From: Proteiniphilum saccharofermentans
GTDB lineage: Bacteria; Bacteroidota; Bacteroidia; Bacteroidales; Dysgonomonadaceae
Length of the DNA stretch: 64,000 nucleotides
Direction of reading: 5' to 3'
NCBI RefSeq assembly: GCF_900095135.1
Contig: NZ_LT605205.1
Coordinates: 2,852,001 to 2,916,000, forward strand
Within the stretch, counting starts at the first letter, position 1, and every line of letters begins with the position of its first letter. The notes beneath the pieces were generated by a model, which saw only the letters and a list, made by a program, of their open reading frames with translations, was not told where the DNA came from and ran no database searches. This document shows, in pieces, positions 9,251 to 19,800 of the stretch. Made by a program: the position numbers and the translations under genes.

Positions 9251-10552
9251 TTACTCCGTGTATGAATGCAAGTATTGCACTGCAAACTGTACCATTGCTC
9301 CCACGCCATATTGCAGCGCATCTTCATCCAGATCGAAACGGTCATTGTGATGTTCCGCTCCGCTGCCGAGTTCATCGTTTTTGATGCCGACAAAGAGAAA
9401 AACGGCAGGGGCAAGTTCGCTGTATCTCGCAAAAGTTTCAGCCGCATACCAGATATGCTGATCTCCGGAAATAACTTTATCGGAATATATATCCTTTATG
9501 GCATTGCGGGTAAATACCGTCAATACCGGATCATTGACTACCGGATTCAAAGCAACCCCCATCTTATCATGAAATGTAACCGTACAATTGTGTGCCCGTG
9601 CAATATCTCCAGCCACTTTCCGCAACAATTCAAATCCTTTTTCTCCTTCTTCTTTGTCAAAGAAACGTATTGTACCCCCAATATAGACCGAATTGGGAAT
9701 TACATTGTAGGTTTCCCCACCCTGTATTTGTGTAACGCCCAATGTAAGGGTCTTGGTGATGTCACGCTGATTGTTCCAGGCTATTGAAACTCCGTTTAAT
9801 ATATTTGCAGCGGCAAAAATCGGATTGATCGACAAATCAGGGCGGGCAGCGTGTCCGCCTCTGCCAATTACGTCAAACGCAATGGTTCCTGTACCCGCCA
9901 TAATCGGTCCTTCCTGAATGAAAAGTTCTCCCGTATTCAATTTGGAATTCAAATGATTACCATAAATCGCATCAATCTGCAAAGGTCGCAATGCCTCTAT
10001 CATTGCATGAATACCGGAATTAGTCTCCTCCCCCTCTTCAAATATAAATACTATTTTACCTGTGAGCTGGTCTTTCAAATCGTTGAGGATTTTAATACTG
10101 CCAAGCAGGATAGCCATATGTCCATCGTGTCCGCAAGCATGAGAAACACCCTCATTTTTTGATATCCACTGTTTTCTCTGTTTTAAATTGAACGGATTTT
10201 CTTCGATAGGCAAGCCGTCGATATCTGTCCTTAATCCAATAGTTCTCCCGGGACGGCGGGTATCCAATACAGCATAAAACCCCGTCCCTTCTACTTTTGT
10301 TACGGTCAACCCCAGTTTCTCTACTTCTTCCTGAAGAAAACGACTGGTTTCGAATTCCTGGGCGGACAATTCCGGACGTTCATGCAAATAACCTCTTATC
10401 TGGCGCACATAACTGTCTATCTGACTTACTTTTTCCAGAACAGCTTCTTTTTTCACCGTCTCTTGTGCAGAGATGGAAAACCGGGAAGAAAAAATGAATG
10501 CCACTATTATTATCATTCTACAGAATGACCTTTTTCTTACTATTTGTTTCAC
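9251..10552 (-). CDS. Secreted M20 family amidohydrolase/metallopeptidase
   Basis: A 433-residue M20D-type enzyme. Metal-binding motifs are RTDIDGLPIEE, HACGHDGHMA (His/Asp ligands), IFEEGEETNSG (catalytic Glu plus ligand) and the C-terminal GAEHHNDRF. The dimerisation-domain motif GRGGHAARPDLSINP is also present. These enzymes hydrolyse amide bonds of N-acyl or other conjugated amino acids using two metal ions. The start is GTG at 10552: it supplies the basic n-region KRSFCR before a hydrophobic stretch and a SISA-Q cleavage site. An ATG at 10516 would leave the signal without positive charge. It lies 32 nt after a second M20 enzyme. Export suggests periplasmic processing of imported substrates. 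Confidence 0.88.
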   Translation of the reverse strand: MKQIVRKRSFCRMIIIVAFIFSSRFSISAQETVKKEAVLEKVSQIDSYVRQIRGYLHERPELSAQEFETSRFLQEEVEKLGLTVTKVEGTGFYAVLDTRRPGRTIGLRTDIDGLPIEENPFNLKQRKQWISKNEGVSHACGHDGHMAILLGSIKILNDLKDQLTGKIVFIFEEGEETNSGIHAMIEALRPLQIDAIYGNHLNSKLNTGELFIQEGPIMAGTGTIAFDVIGRGGHAARPDLSINPIFAAANILNGVSIAWNNQRDITKTLTLGVTQIQGGETYNVIPNSVYIGGTIRFFDKEEGEKGFELLRKVAGDIARAHNCTVTFHDKMGVALNPVVNDPVLTVFTRNAIKDIYSDKVISGDQHIWYAAETFARYSELAPAVFLFVGIKNDELGSGAEHHNDRFDLDEDALQYGVGAMVQFAVQYLHSYTE

Positions 10553-10584
10553 AATACTTTTTTTTCGTCAATTATTTGGTGAAT

Positions 10585-12045
10585 TTATTTTTTTACCCGG
10601 TAATCCAGGGCAGGAGCACGATCTCCAAGTAAAGAAACATAGGTAAAATCTTTTCCCCTTCGTTCTTCAAATTCCGCTTTGGCCGCTTCAATCAATTTTG
10701 GATTGGTATACAGGTCGATAGCCGTAAGAGAAAATACCTTCGCCGCGTTCAATAATGCTTTTGTACCGATGGTGGATCCACCTGAAGCCACATTTTGCCA
10801 GCTATGTCCTGCACTGCCGGGAATAAATACAGCTGTCCTGAAACTGATGGTAGGTACGACCCAACTGACATCGCCTACATCGCTGGAGCCGCCGCCCAAA
10901 GAGGGTTTTTCTTCTTCCAATGGTTTTATTTCCTCTACTTCTTTCAATGTGCTTATATCGCGGTTTAATCCTTTTACTATTGCTTCTGCAAATTCCCTCT
11001 CGCGTTCATTATACGCAATGCCTCCGACTAATTCGAGGTTTTTTTGTACTAATTCCGCGAGGCTCACATTATGCAGTCTTTCGTAAAAACCGGATATGAT
11101 CTCGCTCGTCACGGTTGTCTGTGTCCCTTTTGCCGCTCCTTCCGCCGCCTGGCCGACCCATTCCGTAAGTTCCTTCAAAATTTCCCTTTTCGGACTGCGG
11201 ATATAATAGGACACTTTTGCATAATGAGGCACTACATTGGGCGCTTCCCCTCCATATGTGATAACATAATGAATACGGGAAGTAATGGGGATATGTTCAC
11301 GTAAAAGGTTGACCATATAATTCATTACTTCTACGCCATCCAGCGCTGAACGTCCCTTCTCAGGACTACCGGCTGCATGTGCCGCTACTCCATGGAAAGT
11401 ATAATCTACCATTTGTATTGCCGTACCGCTTCCCACGCTTACCCCGTTGTTCGTACCCGGATGCCAGTCGAGTACCACATCTACACCATCAAAAAGGCCA
11501 TCGCGAACCATATATACTTTTCCTCCACCGCCTTCTTCGGCAGGCGTACCGAAAACTTTAATCGTCCCGGCATGTCCATTACTTACGAGCCATTCTTTTA
11601 CAGCAACAGCTCCTGCAACCGACCCAACGCCAAATACATTGTGTCCGCATCCATGCCCGTTGCCTCCTTCTACCAATGGTTTCAAATAAGGTACCGTATC
11701 CTGCGACAAACCGGGGAGTGCATCAAACTCAGCTAAGATTCCAATAACGGGGCTTCCCGTTCCGTAAGTAGCGACAAAAGCGGTAGGCATACCGGCGACT
11801 CCGGTTTCCACGTCAAACCCTTTTTCTTTCAGATGACCCTGTAAAAAACCGGAGCTTTTATATTCCAAAAAGCCTAATTCGGGATTAGCCCATATTGTTT
11901 TTTGTAACTTATCATACGTATTGAATGAATTGTTTAAATACTCTATTGAAACATTGTTCAACGGATTCTTTTCACGTTCTCCCTGTGCGTAAATATTCGA
12001 AAAAACAACAGAAACACACAAAATAAGGAATACTACTTTTTTCAT
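10585..12045 (-). CDS. Secreted M20 family amidohydrolase, AbgB-like
   Basis: A 486-residue enzyme with a signal peptide (VVFLILCVSVVFSNIYAQ). The catalytic-domain motifs are AEFDALPGLS, GNGHGCGHNVFG, FGTPAEEGGGGK and DVVLDWHPGTNN, and the inserted lid domain has FHGVAAHAAGSPEKGRSALD. These features match the p-aminobenzoyl-glutamate hydrolase subunit B (AbgB) branch of M20, which cleaves aryl-amide conjugates of glutamate, though many relatives act on other N-acyl amino acids. It is about 25% longer than simple amidohydrolases, as AbgB-like proteins are. It is paired with the other M20 gene and a DAACS symporter rather than AbgT. Upstream is a 285-nt AT-rich gap containing a strong inverted repeat. 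Confidence 0.87.
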   Translation of the reverse strand: MKKVVFLILCVSVVFSNIYAQGEREKNPLNNVSIEYLNNSFNTYDKLQKTIWANPELGFLEYKSSGFLQGHLKEKGFDVETGVAGMPTAFVATYGTGSPVIGILAEFDALPGLSQDTVPYLKPLVEGGNGHGCGHNVFGVGSVAGAVAVKEWLVSNGHAGTIKVFGTPAEEGGGGKVYMVRDGLFDGVDVVLDWHPGTNNGVSVGSGTAIQMVDYTFHGVAAHAAGSPEKGRSALDGVEVMNYMVNLLREHIPITSRIHYVITYGGEAPNVVPHYAKVSYYIRSPKREILKELTEWVGQAAEGAAKGTQTTVTSEIISGFYERLHNVSLAELVQKNLELVGGIAYNEREREFAEAIVKGLNRDISTLKEVEEIKPLEEEKPSLGGGSSDVGDVSWVVPTISFRTAVFIPGSAGHSWQNVASGGSTIGTKALLNAAKVFSLTAIDLYTNPKLIEAAKAEFEERRGKDFTYVSLLGDRAPALDYRVKK

Positions 12046-12090
12046 ATGATTATTTTATTTTTTTATTTCGGTATATGGAACCTTTGATAT

Positions 12091-12132
12091 TTAAAATAAT
12101 CATTCTCTTTGGGTGTTTAATGATTATTTTAA
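12091..12132. repeat. Perfect 14-bp inverted repeat upstream of the AbgB-like gene
   Basis: The arms TTAAAATAATCATT (12091-12104) and AATGATTATTTTAA (12119-12132) are exact reverse complements around a 14-nt loop, 46 nt before the amidohydrolase start. The hairpin is AT-only apart from one base pair and lacks a T-tract, so it is not a standard terminator. It could be an operator or an mRNA-stability hairpin. The rest of the 12046-12330 gap is AT-rich low-complexity sequence with no gene. Confidence 0.45.
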
Positions 12133-12330
12133 ACATGTCGGTTTCATACAATTAAAATCTTTAGACACAAGAATCAAGAGTATACTAATGTGCTAATTTT
12201 ATTAATATACCAAACAACGTTCAACAGAACGAAGTGTAATTAATGTGTCAATTAAATTACTAATTATTAATTTATCAATCGCACTAACTCATTACTCTCA
12301 TTATTCTCAATTCTCATTAAAAAATCTTTT

Positions 12331-13128
12331 TTACTCCGGCCATGCGGCAATAAAAAGTCCCCAGTCAAAATCAGGATCATACCGGGTTTTCCAATTATCA
12401 TAATAAAAACGACAAAACGAACGGATAACGTATCCGTCTTGGTTATGATCGGTTATATCGTATGGGTCGGCTAAAATAAGTATGTCATCTTCTTTCGTTT
12501 CCGTCCCCATCGTATCGTAACCGATTACTACCTGCCAATGCCCTTCCCATTCGTTGGTGCCGACAATGACAGGAATATTGCGTTTCAAATAATCAGGGAA
12601 TAAATTTTTTGGAGTATCTTCCTTTTTCTTATAGTCGAATGTAGAAGCATATCTAAATCCTCCGACCGCGTCGAAAATGCTCAACAAATGCCTCAGATAA
12701 GTGGTATCCTGGGCAGTACCCCGTAATTCTTTCAGAATTTTCTCATTGTAATTCCCCTTTTTACCGAAATGTTCCAGTACCATCAGCACACATGCAGGAC
12801 CACAGGTGACCTCTGTAGCCTGTTGGATCGTCTTAAAATTCTTCAACAGCACAAGGGTTCCCTCACTTTCCATATTGTAAAAATCATAGGACATGAAGTA
12901 AGGCGAATTTTTGATATCCAGCCTTCGTTCTGATTTTGCCGCCCCGTCCAACGGTAATACGGAGTCGTGTGAAATTTTATGTACATCCGTATAATCCGAA
13001 AGTATATATTCCTCGTTTTGAAATGATACAGTCTTTTCATTGACAGTTGATCCTGTACAACTGCCTACGGCAAAAACAATACATAAAGCAGTAATAATTA
13101 TATTGATCTGCATATCATTTCTTTTCAT
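12331..13128 (-). CDS. C39-like cysteine peptidase lipoprotein
   Basis: A 265-residue protein with a lipoprotein signal (ITALCIVFAVGSC, lipidated Cys about 24). The catalytic region begins near residue 105 with QATEVTCGPACVLMVLEHF, the Q...C motif of peptidase family C39. It continues to a HWQVVIGYD segment carrying the His and a downstream ILADPYD Asp, giving a Gln/Cys/His/Asp set. C39 domains classically remove double-glycine leader peptides inside transporters; stand-alone lipoprotein versions are common in bacteria and their substrates are unknown. No ABC transporter is attached. It follows the S9 peptidase by 49 nt and probably belongs to the same degradative operon. Confidence 0.78.
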   Translation of the reverse strand: MKRNDMQINIIITALCIVFAVGSCTGSTVNEKTVSFQNEEYILSDYTDVHKISHDSVLPLDGAAKSERRLDIKNSPYFMSYDFYNMESEGTLVLLKNFKTIQQATEVTCGPACVLMVLEHFGKKGNYNEKILKELRGTAQDTTYLRHLLSIFDAVGGFRYASTFDYKKKEDTPKNLFPDYLKRNIPVIVGTNEWEGHWQVVIGYDTMGTETKEDDILILADPYDITDHNQDGYVIRSFCRFYYDNWKTRYDPDFDWGLFIAAWPE

Positions 13129-13177
13129 CCTTTTTTTATCTAAAGTTCAGGAAGCTATCCGGCAACGATACGGATAT

Positions 13178-15256
13178 TTATTGTTTCAGATATCTATCGA
13201 ACCATCCGGTAATTTCTTCCAGCCTTTTTATTCTGCCTGACGGTTTGCCCGAACGGGATAGTCCATGGCTTTCGTCCTTGAATATTACCAACCGTGTAGG
13301 AACTTCAAAATATTGAAGGGCGTAATATATCTGTACTGCTTCCACCAACCAGCACCGGTAATCTTCTTCGCTATGGAGGAAAAGAGCAGGTGTTTTAATC
13401 CGGTCGGCATATTTCAAGGGAGACCTGTACCACAACAATTGTCCGTTTTTCCATATATCCGTTCCCCAATAATTGTACAGATAAGTATGGCCGATATCGC
13501 TTGTATTACTATGGGTTAACCAGGAAGATATCCCTCTCAAAGAAGCTGCCGCCTTAAAGCGGTCGGTTTGTCCGATAATCCAGTTGGTCAGCAATCCCCC
13601 ATAGGAACCGCCCGTTATGCCCAGACGTTCCACGTCGATATAATCGAACTGATTCAAAACAGCATCTGTAAAATCCATCAGGTCATTATAATCTGCCACG
13701 CCGATCTTTCCCCTTATATCCGAAAATTCGGAGCCACGTCCACTACTACCTCTCGGATTGGTATAGAACACCGCGTAACCCTGGTTTGCCCAATACTGCA
13801 TTTCGTGAAAGAAAACTGTTCCGTAAGCCCCTCTCGGCCCTCCATGAATTGTAAATATACCCGGGTACTTTTTCCCTGGCTTATAATCGGCGGGAGGCAA
13901 TATGTAACCATTCAACTGCTTTCCTTCTTCATTGGTGAAAGTTATCTCAACAGGTTTAATTATTTTATACCCGTCAAATAAAGGCTTGTTGACGGAGGTC
14001 AGCGGAGTAACATTTCCTTTCTCATCGATAGCATATATTTCACTGCCGTATTGCTCCAAAAGCCCTATGATAAGAAATCCATCCTTATACGGCAGATATT
14101 CCTGTACGGTGATATTGTCAGGGGTAAGAAAACGGACGTTTCCGTCTTTGTAGGCAAGGTGTATCAAGGGAGCATAGTCCACACGGGTGGTTATGAAGCG
14201 GATACCGTCTTTGTCAAAAGTAATCTCAGATCTTCCACCGCCCCCTATGTCCGTATTCACACTGTTTCCCAAAGCATATACGGATCCATCGTAAATCTCA
14301 GTAAGTTCTTCCGTACGCAAATTCAAACGGTAAATACCTCCATTTTCTATCCTGTCGCGTTCCAAACCGCGGTTGATGGTCAATACGATTTCATCGTTGC
14401 CAATGAACTGATAACTGCCGTAAGAGGCATTATCGAACAATGCCCATTCTTTTTTCTTCAGCGTATTCACATCCAATGTAACCAAACTGTTACCTTGCGG
14501 CGCCTTACCATAATAAGCGGCCCGGGTAGTATATACCAGTGTTTTTTTATCGGGACTTAATTCCGGGGAAGAGGCCGATTCCAGGGTGTCGGACAGGAGT
14601 GTAATCTCTCCTTTGTCATAATAAGACAAATGGTTGCGCAGCCCGCTTACATCCCCGCGTCCATCAGCCCAGAAGGGCAGTTCGTCAAAAATGCGGTAAG
14701 CCTCTTTTGCTTTTCGCTGCTTCTTCAATGCTTCCTGATGGTCTCCGTTACTTTCTTTCAACAGAAATTCAAAATGACGGTCGTATGAAGAAGTATAAAA
14801 AAACCGGTCGTCATCTATCCATTTAACCTGCCCTACCCTAAAAGGTAAACGTAACCATTCCTCCGCTTCCTGATAACCTTTGCTCAGTTTCTGAAAGACG
14901 GTCAATGGTTCGCCGTTTCTTATCTTTTCCCGGTCTTTATCTTCACGCACATCGCGAAAGATAATTCCGTCGTCATAGAAAAAATAATCGGATACATTTC
15001 TGGCGAGTCTGACAGGTTTACCCTCTATCAACTGATAGAGATCGCTTACGCTGTTACGGTTGTTCTCCTTATCCGGCTGACTGACAATAAAGAATATCTC
15101 CCCGTTTTTTTCTTTAAGATTTGAAATACTCTTGACTTTTGTAAAAAAATCAATGTCTACGGCTTTTTTCTCACCGGATTTATCATTGCCTGCATATACG
15201 GCAAACAATGATAACGTCAAAGCCAGCGATAAACTTTTAATATATCTTTTCAGCAT
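13178..15256 (-). CDS. S9 family prolyl oligopeptidase/dipeptidyl aminopeptidase
   Basis: A 692-residue serine peptidase with a signal peptide (YIKSLSLALTLSLFAVYAG), a beta-propeller domain (about 30-420) and a C-terminal alpha/beta-hydrolase domain. Active-site elements are GIFTIHGGPRGAYG (oxyanion region), the nucleophile elbow GITGGSYGG, the Asp in LHSEEDYRCW and the His in DESHGLSRSGKP. The family cleaves short peptides, often releasing di- or acylated residues from N-termini. It lies 23 nt downstream of SusD1, so it is probably translated from the SusC1-SusD1 transcript. That placement suggests it processes peptides brought into the periplasm by that pair. Confidence 0.92.
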   Translation of the reverse strand: MLKRYIKSLSLALTLSLFAVYAGNDKSGEKKAVDIDFFTKVKSISNLKEKNGEIFFIVSQPDKENNRNSVSDLYQLIEGKPVRLARNVSDYFFYDDGIIFRDVREDKDREKIRNGEPLTVFQKLSKGYQEAEEWLRLPFRVGQVKWIDDDRFFYTSSYDRHFEFLLKESNGDHQEALKKQRKAKEAYRIFDELPFWADGRGDVSGLRNHLSYYDKGEITLLSDTLESASSPELSPDKKTLVYTTRAAYYGKAPQGNSLVTLDVNTLKKKEWALFDNASYGSYQFIGNDEIVLTINRGLERDRIENGGIYRLNLRTEELTEIYDGSVYALGNSVNTDIGGGGRSEITFDKDGIRFITTRVDYAPLIHLAYKDGNVRFLTPDNITVQEYLPYKDGFLIIGLLEQYGSEIYAIDEKGNVTPLTSVNKPLFDGYKIIKPVEITFTNEEGKQLNGYILPPADYKPGKKYPGIFTIHGGPRGAYGTVFFHEMQYWANQGYAVFYTNPRGSSGRGSEFSDIRGKIGVADYNDLMDFTDAVLNQFDYIDVERLGITGGSYGGLLTNWIIGQTDRFKAAASLRGISSWLTHSNTSDIGHTYLYNYWGTDIWKNGQLLWYRSPLKYADRIKTPALFLHSEEDYRCWLVEAVQIYYALQYFEVPTRLVIFKDESHGLSRSGKPSGRIKRLEEITGWFDRYLKQ

Positions 15257-15279
15257 AATGTATGAACAGGTTATTGCGC

Positions 15280-16857
15280 TTAAATAGTTTCTCCCGCATA
15301 TTGAGGCTCATGGGCCGCATAAGGATTTATCCCCGTTTTACTCTCATCATAGCCATCGTAGCCCCAATTCTGCCATAACCCGTCGGGATTGATATCACGT
15401 TGTGTTTTGGGAATGGGAAAACGGTAATGTTTCAACTTGACGTTTTGCTTGCCGTATCCGGGATCAACATAACCGTTACTTACGGCATCACGCAGGGTTT
15501 TTAGGTATATACGCCAGCGGATAAGGTCTGTCTTCCGGTTCTGTTCGTAGGTAAGTTCAAGAACGCGTTCCTGCTGTATTTTTGTTTTGAAACCCTCATA
15601 ATCCAATCCGGCGGGCAGGTCGTCGGCGGAAGGAACTGTCAAGGGATGCCTGAACGCCCGGCGCCTGACCTGATTAATAGCTTCGTAAGCCTCTGCATTG
15701 GGAGCTCCGTTCAATTCGTTAATAGCTTCGGCTTTCAGCAGCAATACCTCCGCGTAACGAATAATCGTACGGTTGATATCGCGCGTATTAGCCGATGAGA
15801 CCACATCCGTAGTGTCTATATATTTACGGTAACGGATACGCTCGAACACAAAAACACTGTCACCTGTGGGATCGTATAGTTCTTTTGCGTAGGTTCCTTT
15901 TTTACGCTGGTCGCGGTCATCGAAATCATCATACCATCTGTTTGTCGACGGAAACACGTGCGGTAAACTCGTGTTCGAAAACCCATTGGCAAACGAGCAA
16001 TGTACAAGGTGATTGCCGCCGTCGCTGGCGCTTGCCTGCCCTTTTATATGTTGCGTGGCGAAAATACTTTCCTTGCCATTGGGTATCGTCCAATTGTCGA
16101 GGAAATCTTCCTGAAGCTCGTAATCCGTTACCAGATCGGCATATTTTACCGACTCGCTGAAATAGTTTCTTTGAGTTGCGGCATCTGCCGTAGGAGAAGT
16201 TTGCCCCCAAACCAGGTATACTTTTGACAAATAAGCGTATGCGGCGCCTTTGGTGGCGCGTCCCTTGTCGGCTGCAGCATATTCATTGACACGTGGCAGC
16301 GATTCGGCTGCGTCTTCAAGATCCCGGACAATCTGCGCATATACATCATCAACTGCAGCACGGGTAGTATTCGACCCGTCAATATTATGCAATACCAAAG
16401 GCACGTCACCCCAGAGTTGAACGAGATAGAAATAATAGTAGGCGCGAAGGAATTTCGCTTCCCCCACAATACGTTTTTTCAGATCGGAAGATACGTTTGG
16501 GGATGGTTCCACCTTGTCAACGACATCATTGGCACGGGTTATGCCATTGTATAAAGCATTCCATACACTGTTCACATAGCTGTTGGTGGGATCTATCGAT
16601 AAAATTCCCAAATAATAACCTCCACTGTTAACGTTCTCTGCGTTAACTTCTTCCTCCGAAGTTAAGTCGATCAGGTATCCCAATCCTGTACTTATTCCCA
16701 CATTGGGCTGATAGGCAGCATTCACCAATGTAAGCGCGTCGCCGTCGCTTGCAGGAAAATTACCATCTGCAAGTTGTCCCACAGGCGCTAAATCCAAATC
16801 GCTGCACGATATAAAAGCAACGGATAATATGATTGATAATAGGATGATTTTTCTCAT
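15280..16857 (-). CDS. RagB/SusD family outer-membrane lipoprotein (SusD1)
   Basis: The start was moved to the ATG at 16857, giving MRKIILLSIILSVAFISC, an ideal lipoprotein signal; an upstream ATG would add ten residues. The 525-residue protein shows SusD hallmarks: repeated TPR-like helices (GEAKFLRAYYYFYLVQLWGD, KGAAYAYLSKVYLVWG), the RYAEVLLLKAEAIN helix and a terminal PIPKTQRDINP motif. It would sit on the outer-membrane surface as the lid and ligand binder of SusC1, encoded 42 nt upstream. The peptidase context implies peptide rather than glycan cargo; that is inference. Confidence 0.93.
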   Translation of the reverse strand: MRKIILLSIILSVAFISCSDLDLAPVGQLADGNFPASDGDALTLVNAAYQPNVGISTGLGYLIDLTSEEEVNAENVNSGGYYLGILSIDPTNSYVNSVWNALYNGITRANDVVDKVEPSPNVSSDLKKRIVGEAKFLRAYYYFYLVQLWGDVPLVLHNIDGSNTTRAAVDDVYAQIVRDLEDAAESLPRVNEYAAADKGRATKGAAYAYLSKVYLVWGQTSPTADAATQRNYFSESVKYADLVTDYELQEDFLDNWTIPNGKESIFATQHIKGQASASDGGNHLVHCSFANGFSNTSLPHVFPSTNRWYDDFDDRDQRKKGTYAKELYDPTGDSVFVFERIRYRKYIDTTDVVSSANTRDINRTIIRYAEVLLLKAEAINELNGAPNAEAYEAINQVRRRAFRHPLTVPSADDLPAGLDYEGFKTKIQQERVLELTYEQNRKTDLIRWRIYLKTLRDAVSNGYVDPGYGKQNVKLKHYRFPIPKTQRDINPDGLWQNWGYDGYDESKTGINPYAAHEPQYAGETI

Positions 16858-16899
16858 TTTGTTTTTATTTTTGAATGAAACATACATTACCTGATTGAT

Positions 16900-19800
16900 T
16901 CAATAAGATAAGTTGATACCGAGCGAAACTGTCCGTGAAAGCGGATAAGCAATCCGTGTAGCAATCGGATTAAGCGCCGTGACTGCTCCTCCGTCGGTTT
17001 CAGGGTCGTAACCCTTGAATTTTGTCAAAGTAAGCAAATTCTGTCCCGATGCAAATACCCTGAATTGGGCTGATGGAACTGCCTGAATAACTACCGGAAG
17101 CGTATAACTCAAAGTAATATTTTTCAAACGAAGAAAAGAACCGTCTTCTAAATAGCGGCTGGTACGATACGTTGTTGAATATGAACGTATTTTCGGGATT
17201 GTTGTGGAAGGATTCGATTCGGTCCATCTGTCTTTAAGTGCAGCCGACACGTTGTAAGCGGTGTTAGGCTCTTCAAGAGATTGACGCAGTGAATTATATA
17301 TCTTATTCCCCGCTACTCCCTGGAAGGAGGCAAACAGACTGAACGATTTATAAGAAAGTGTTGTAGAAAACCCGTAAGTAATGTCAGGGTTGCTTGTACC
17401 TAAGATCACACGGTCGCTTGTTTCATTAACAACATTATCATCGTTCTGGTTGACGAATTTTTCATCTCCATACTCTACGACAGGCTTCCATGAAGGTCCG
17501 ACTATCTTTGTTAAATCTTCTCCCTTCTGAATAATTCCGGCATATTCAATCAGATAATGTACTCCCAAAGGTTGTCCCACGAAAATGGTATTGCCAATAT
17601 TGTCAATTCCCGGTCCGAGGTCCTCGACCCTGTTGATGTTTTTGGCGATATTCGCGGAGAGTGTCCAGTTTAAATCTCTCGTATTGACAATTAAACCACG
17701 TGCTTCCAATTCAACGCCTTTATTACTGACGCTTCCCACATTACGCAGCACCGAACCAAAACCGGTTGATATTTCTACCGGTGTATCTAATAACAAGTCG
17801 GTTGTCAGTTTATAATAGGCATCCGCTGCCAGGTTCAATCTGTTATTGAACAGACCTATATCGGCTCCGATATTATAAGAGATGGTTTTTTCCCATTTTA
17901 AATTGGGATTTTCAGGATTTGTGCGGATATACCCCACCACCAACTGTTCCCCGAATGAATAATTGCTCGTTGTGCCGTAAAGCGCTGCATACCGGTAATC
18001 ACCGATTTCCTGATTTCCCACAGTACCTATGCTGGCGCGAAGTTTGAGGTCGTTAATGCTTTTGTTGTCTTTCAGGAAAGACTCCTCGCTCACATTCCAC
18101 GACACGCCAAGAGACGGGAAATATCCCCATTTGTTGTTGGCGGCAAACCTCGACGACCCGTCGGCACGTAAAGTGGCCGTGAGATTATAACGGCCTTTTA
18201 AGGAGTAGTTTATCCTTCCGATAACAGAATTGAGTATTGCTTCCGAACCTCCCGAAGTCGGTGCCTGTCGTGCAGCACCGCTTTGCAGGCTATGCCACAA
18301 AAGTTGTTCATTGGCAAAATCGGTTGCGGAAGCAGTAGTATATTCCGCAAGCGTCGTTTGCGTGGTGTAACCTGCCAGAACGTCGATATAATGGTCTTTA
18401 TTCAATTGCTTTGTATAATTAAGCGTATATTCATACTGCCATATATCTGTGCGGCGGTTGCCTACGCTGGCATATCCGTTGGCCTGAAAACCACCGGCGG
18501 TATAGGAAGGCGCATAGTAATTCTGTGTGGCATTAATAATATTTGTACCGGCATCTACCTTGAACACCAATTCGGGTATAATGGCATACCGCAAAGAGAA
18601 ATTACCCAGTAAAGTGTTGCTGATATTTTGAGCGGTTGTATTGAGCAGATCGGATAGCGCGTTTGTCGTAACATCACCTTTGATAAGATCGCCCAGTTCA
18701 TAGCGGTTTCTGTAGTTGAAGCTGCCGTCGTCATTATAGATCGGATTTGCCGGTGAAGTCCGTATAATCGATTCGAAAGGATTCGACAATCCATTGGCAT
18801 AGGTCGGATAATTGTTCAGTCCGTTCTGCTCCAACTTGCTTGCATTCAAAGTTAAACCGATTGAAAGATTACTTAATATGTCCCGGTCGAAATTCAACCT
18901 GCCCGTGTAACGTTTGAAATCTGTATTCTGCAAAATACCCTCCTGATTGGTATAATTCGCCGAAATGAAATAACGGGTTTTCTCATCGCCGCCGTTAAAC
19001 GAAATGTTATGATTATGGTTAACGCCCGTGCGCAAAGCGGCGTTTTGCCAATCGTAACCTTTGCCAAGCGCGGCGATCTGGGCATCAGTATAGTCCTTGA
19101 AATGCCCGTTCGGATTTATTTCCTTATTGAGCGCCGCCCATTCGCCCGCGGTCAGTAAATCCAGTTTTTGAGTAGCTTCCTGCCAGCCAACAGTATATTG
19201 ATACTGAATATTATCACTGCCTCTTCTTCCGCTTTTAGTCGTAATGATAATAACCCCATTCGATCCGCGTGAGCCGTAAATGGCGGTGGCAGATACGTCT
19301 TTCAAAACTTCAATGGATTCAATATCACTGGGATTGATGGCTGATAAGGGGTCCAGGTTTGCAGTAACCTGACTCAAGCCTGCCCCTGTGGCACCACTAC
19401 CGTAGAGGATCACACCGTCGACCACAAACAAAGGTTCATTCCCGGCGTTTATAGAATTGCCACCACGGATGCGGGTAGAGAAGGTTGAACCGGGTTGTCC
19501 CCCCTGCGTGATGTTCAACCCCGCTACGGCGCCTCCCAAAAGATTATCGAACGAGGTGACCGGCACAGACAGCGTTGCTTTGGAAACCGTTGAAATAGCC
19601 CCGGTAAGTTCTTTCCGTTTCTGCGTGCCATAACCGACCACAACCACTTCGTCGAGATAATTAATGTCTTCCGACAATGTGATTCTTATGGTCTCATTTA
19701 CCTCATACACATCAATTTCCTGTGTTTTATACCCCAGGAAACTAACCGTCAATGCAAGCGGAAGCGATTCTTCCGTAATAAAATTAAATTCTCCGTTTAT

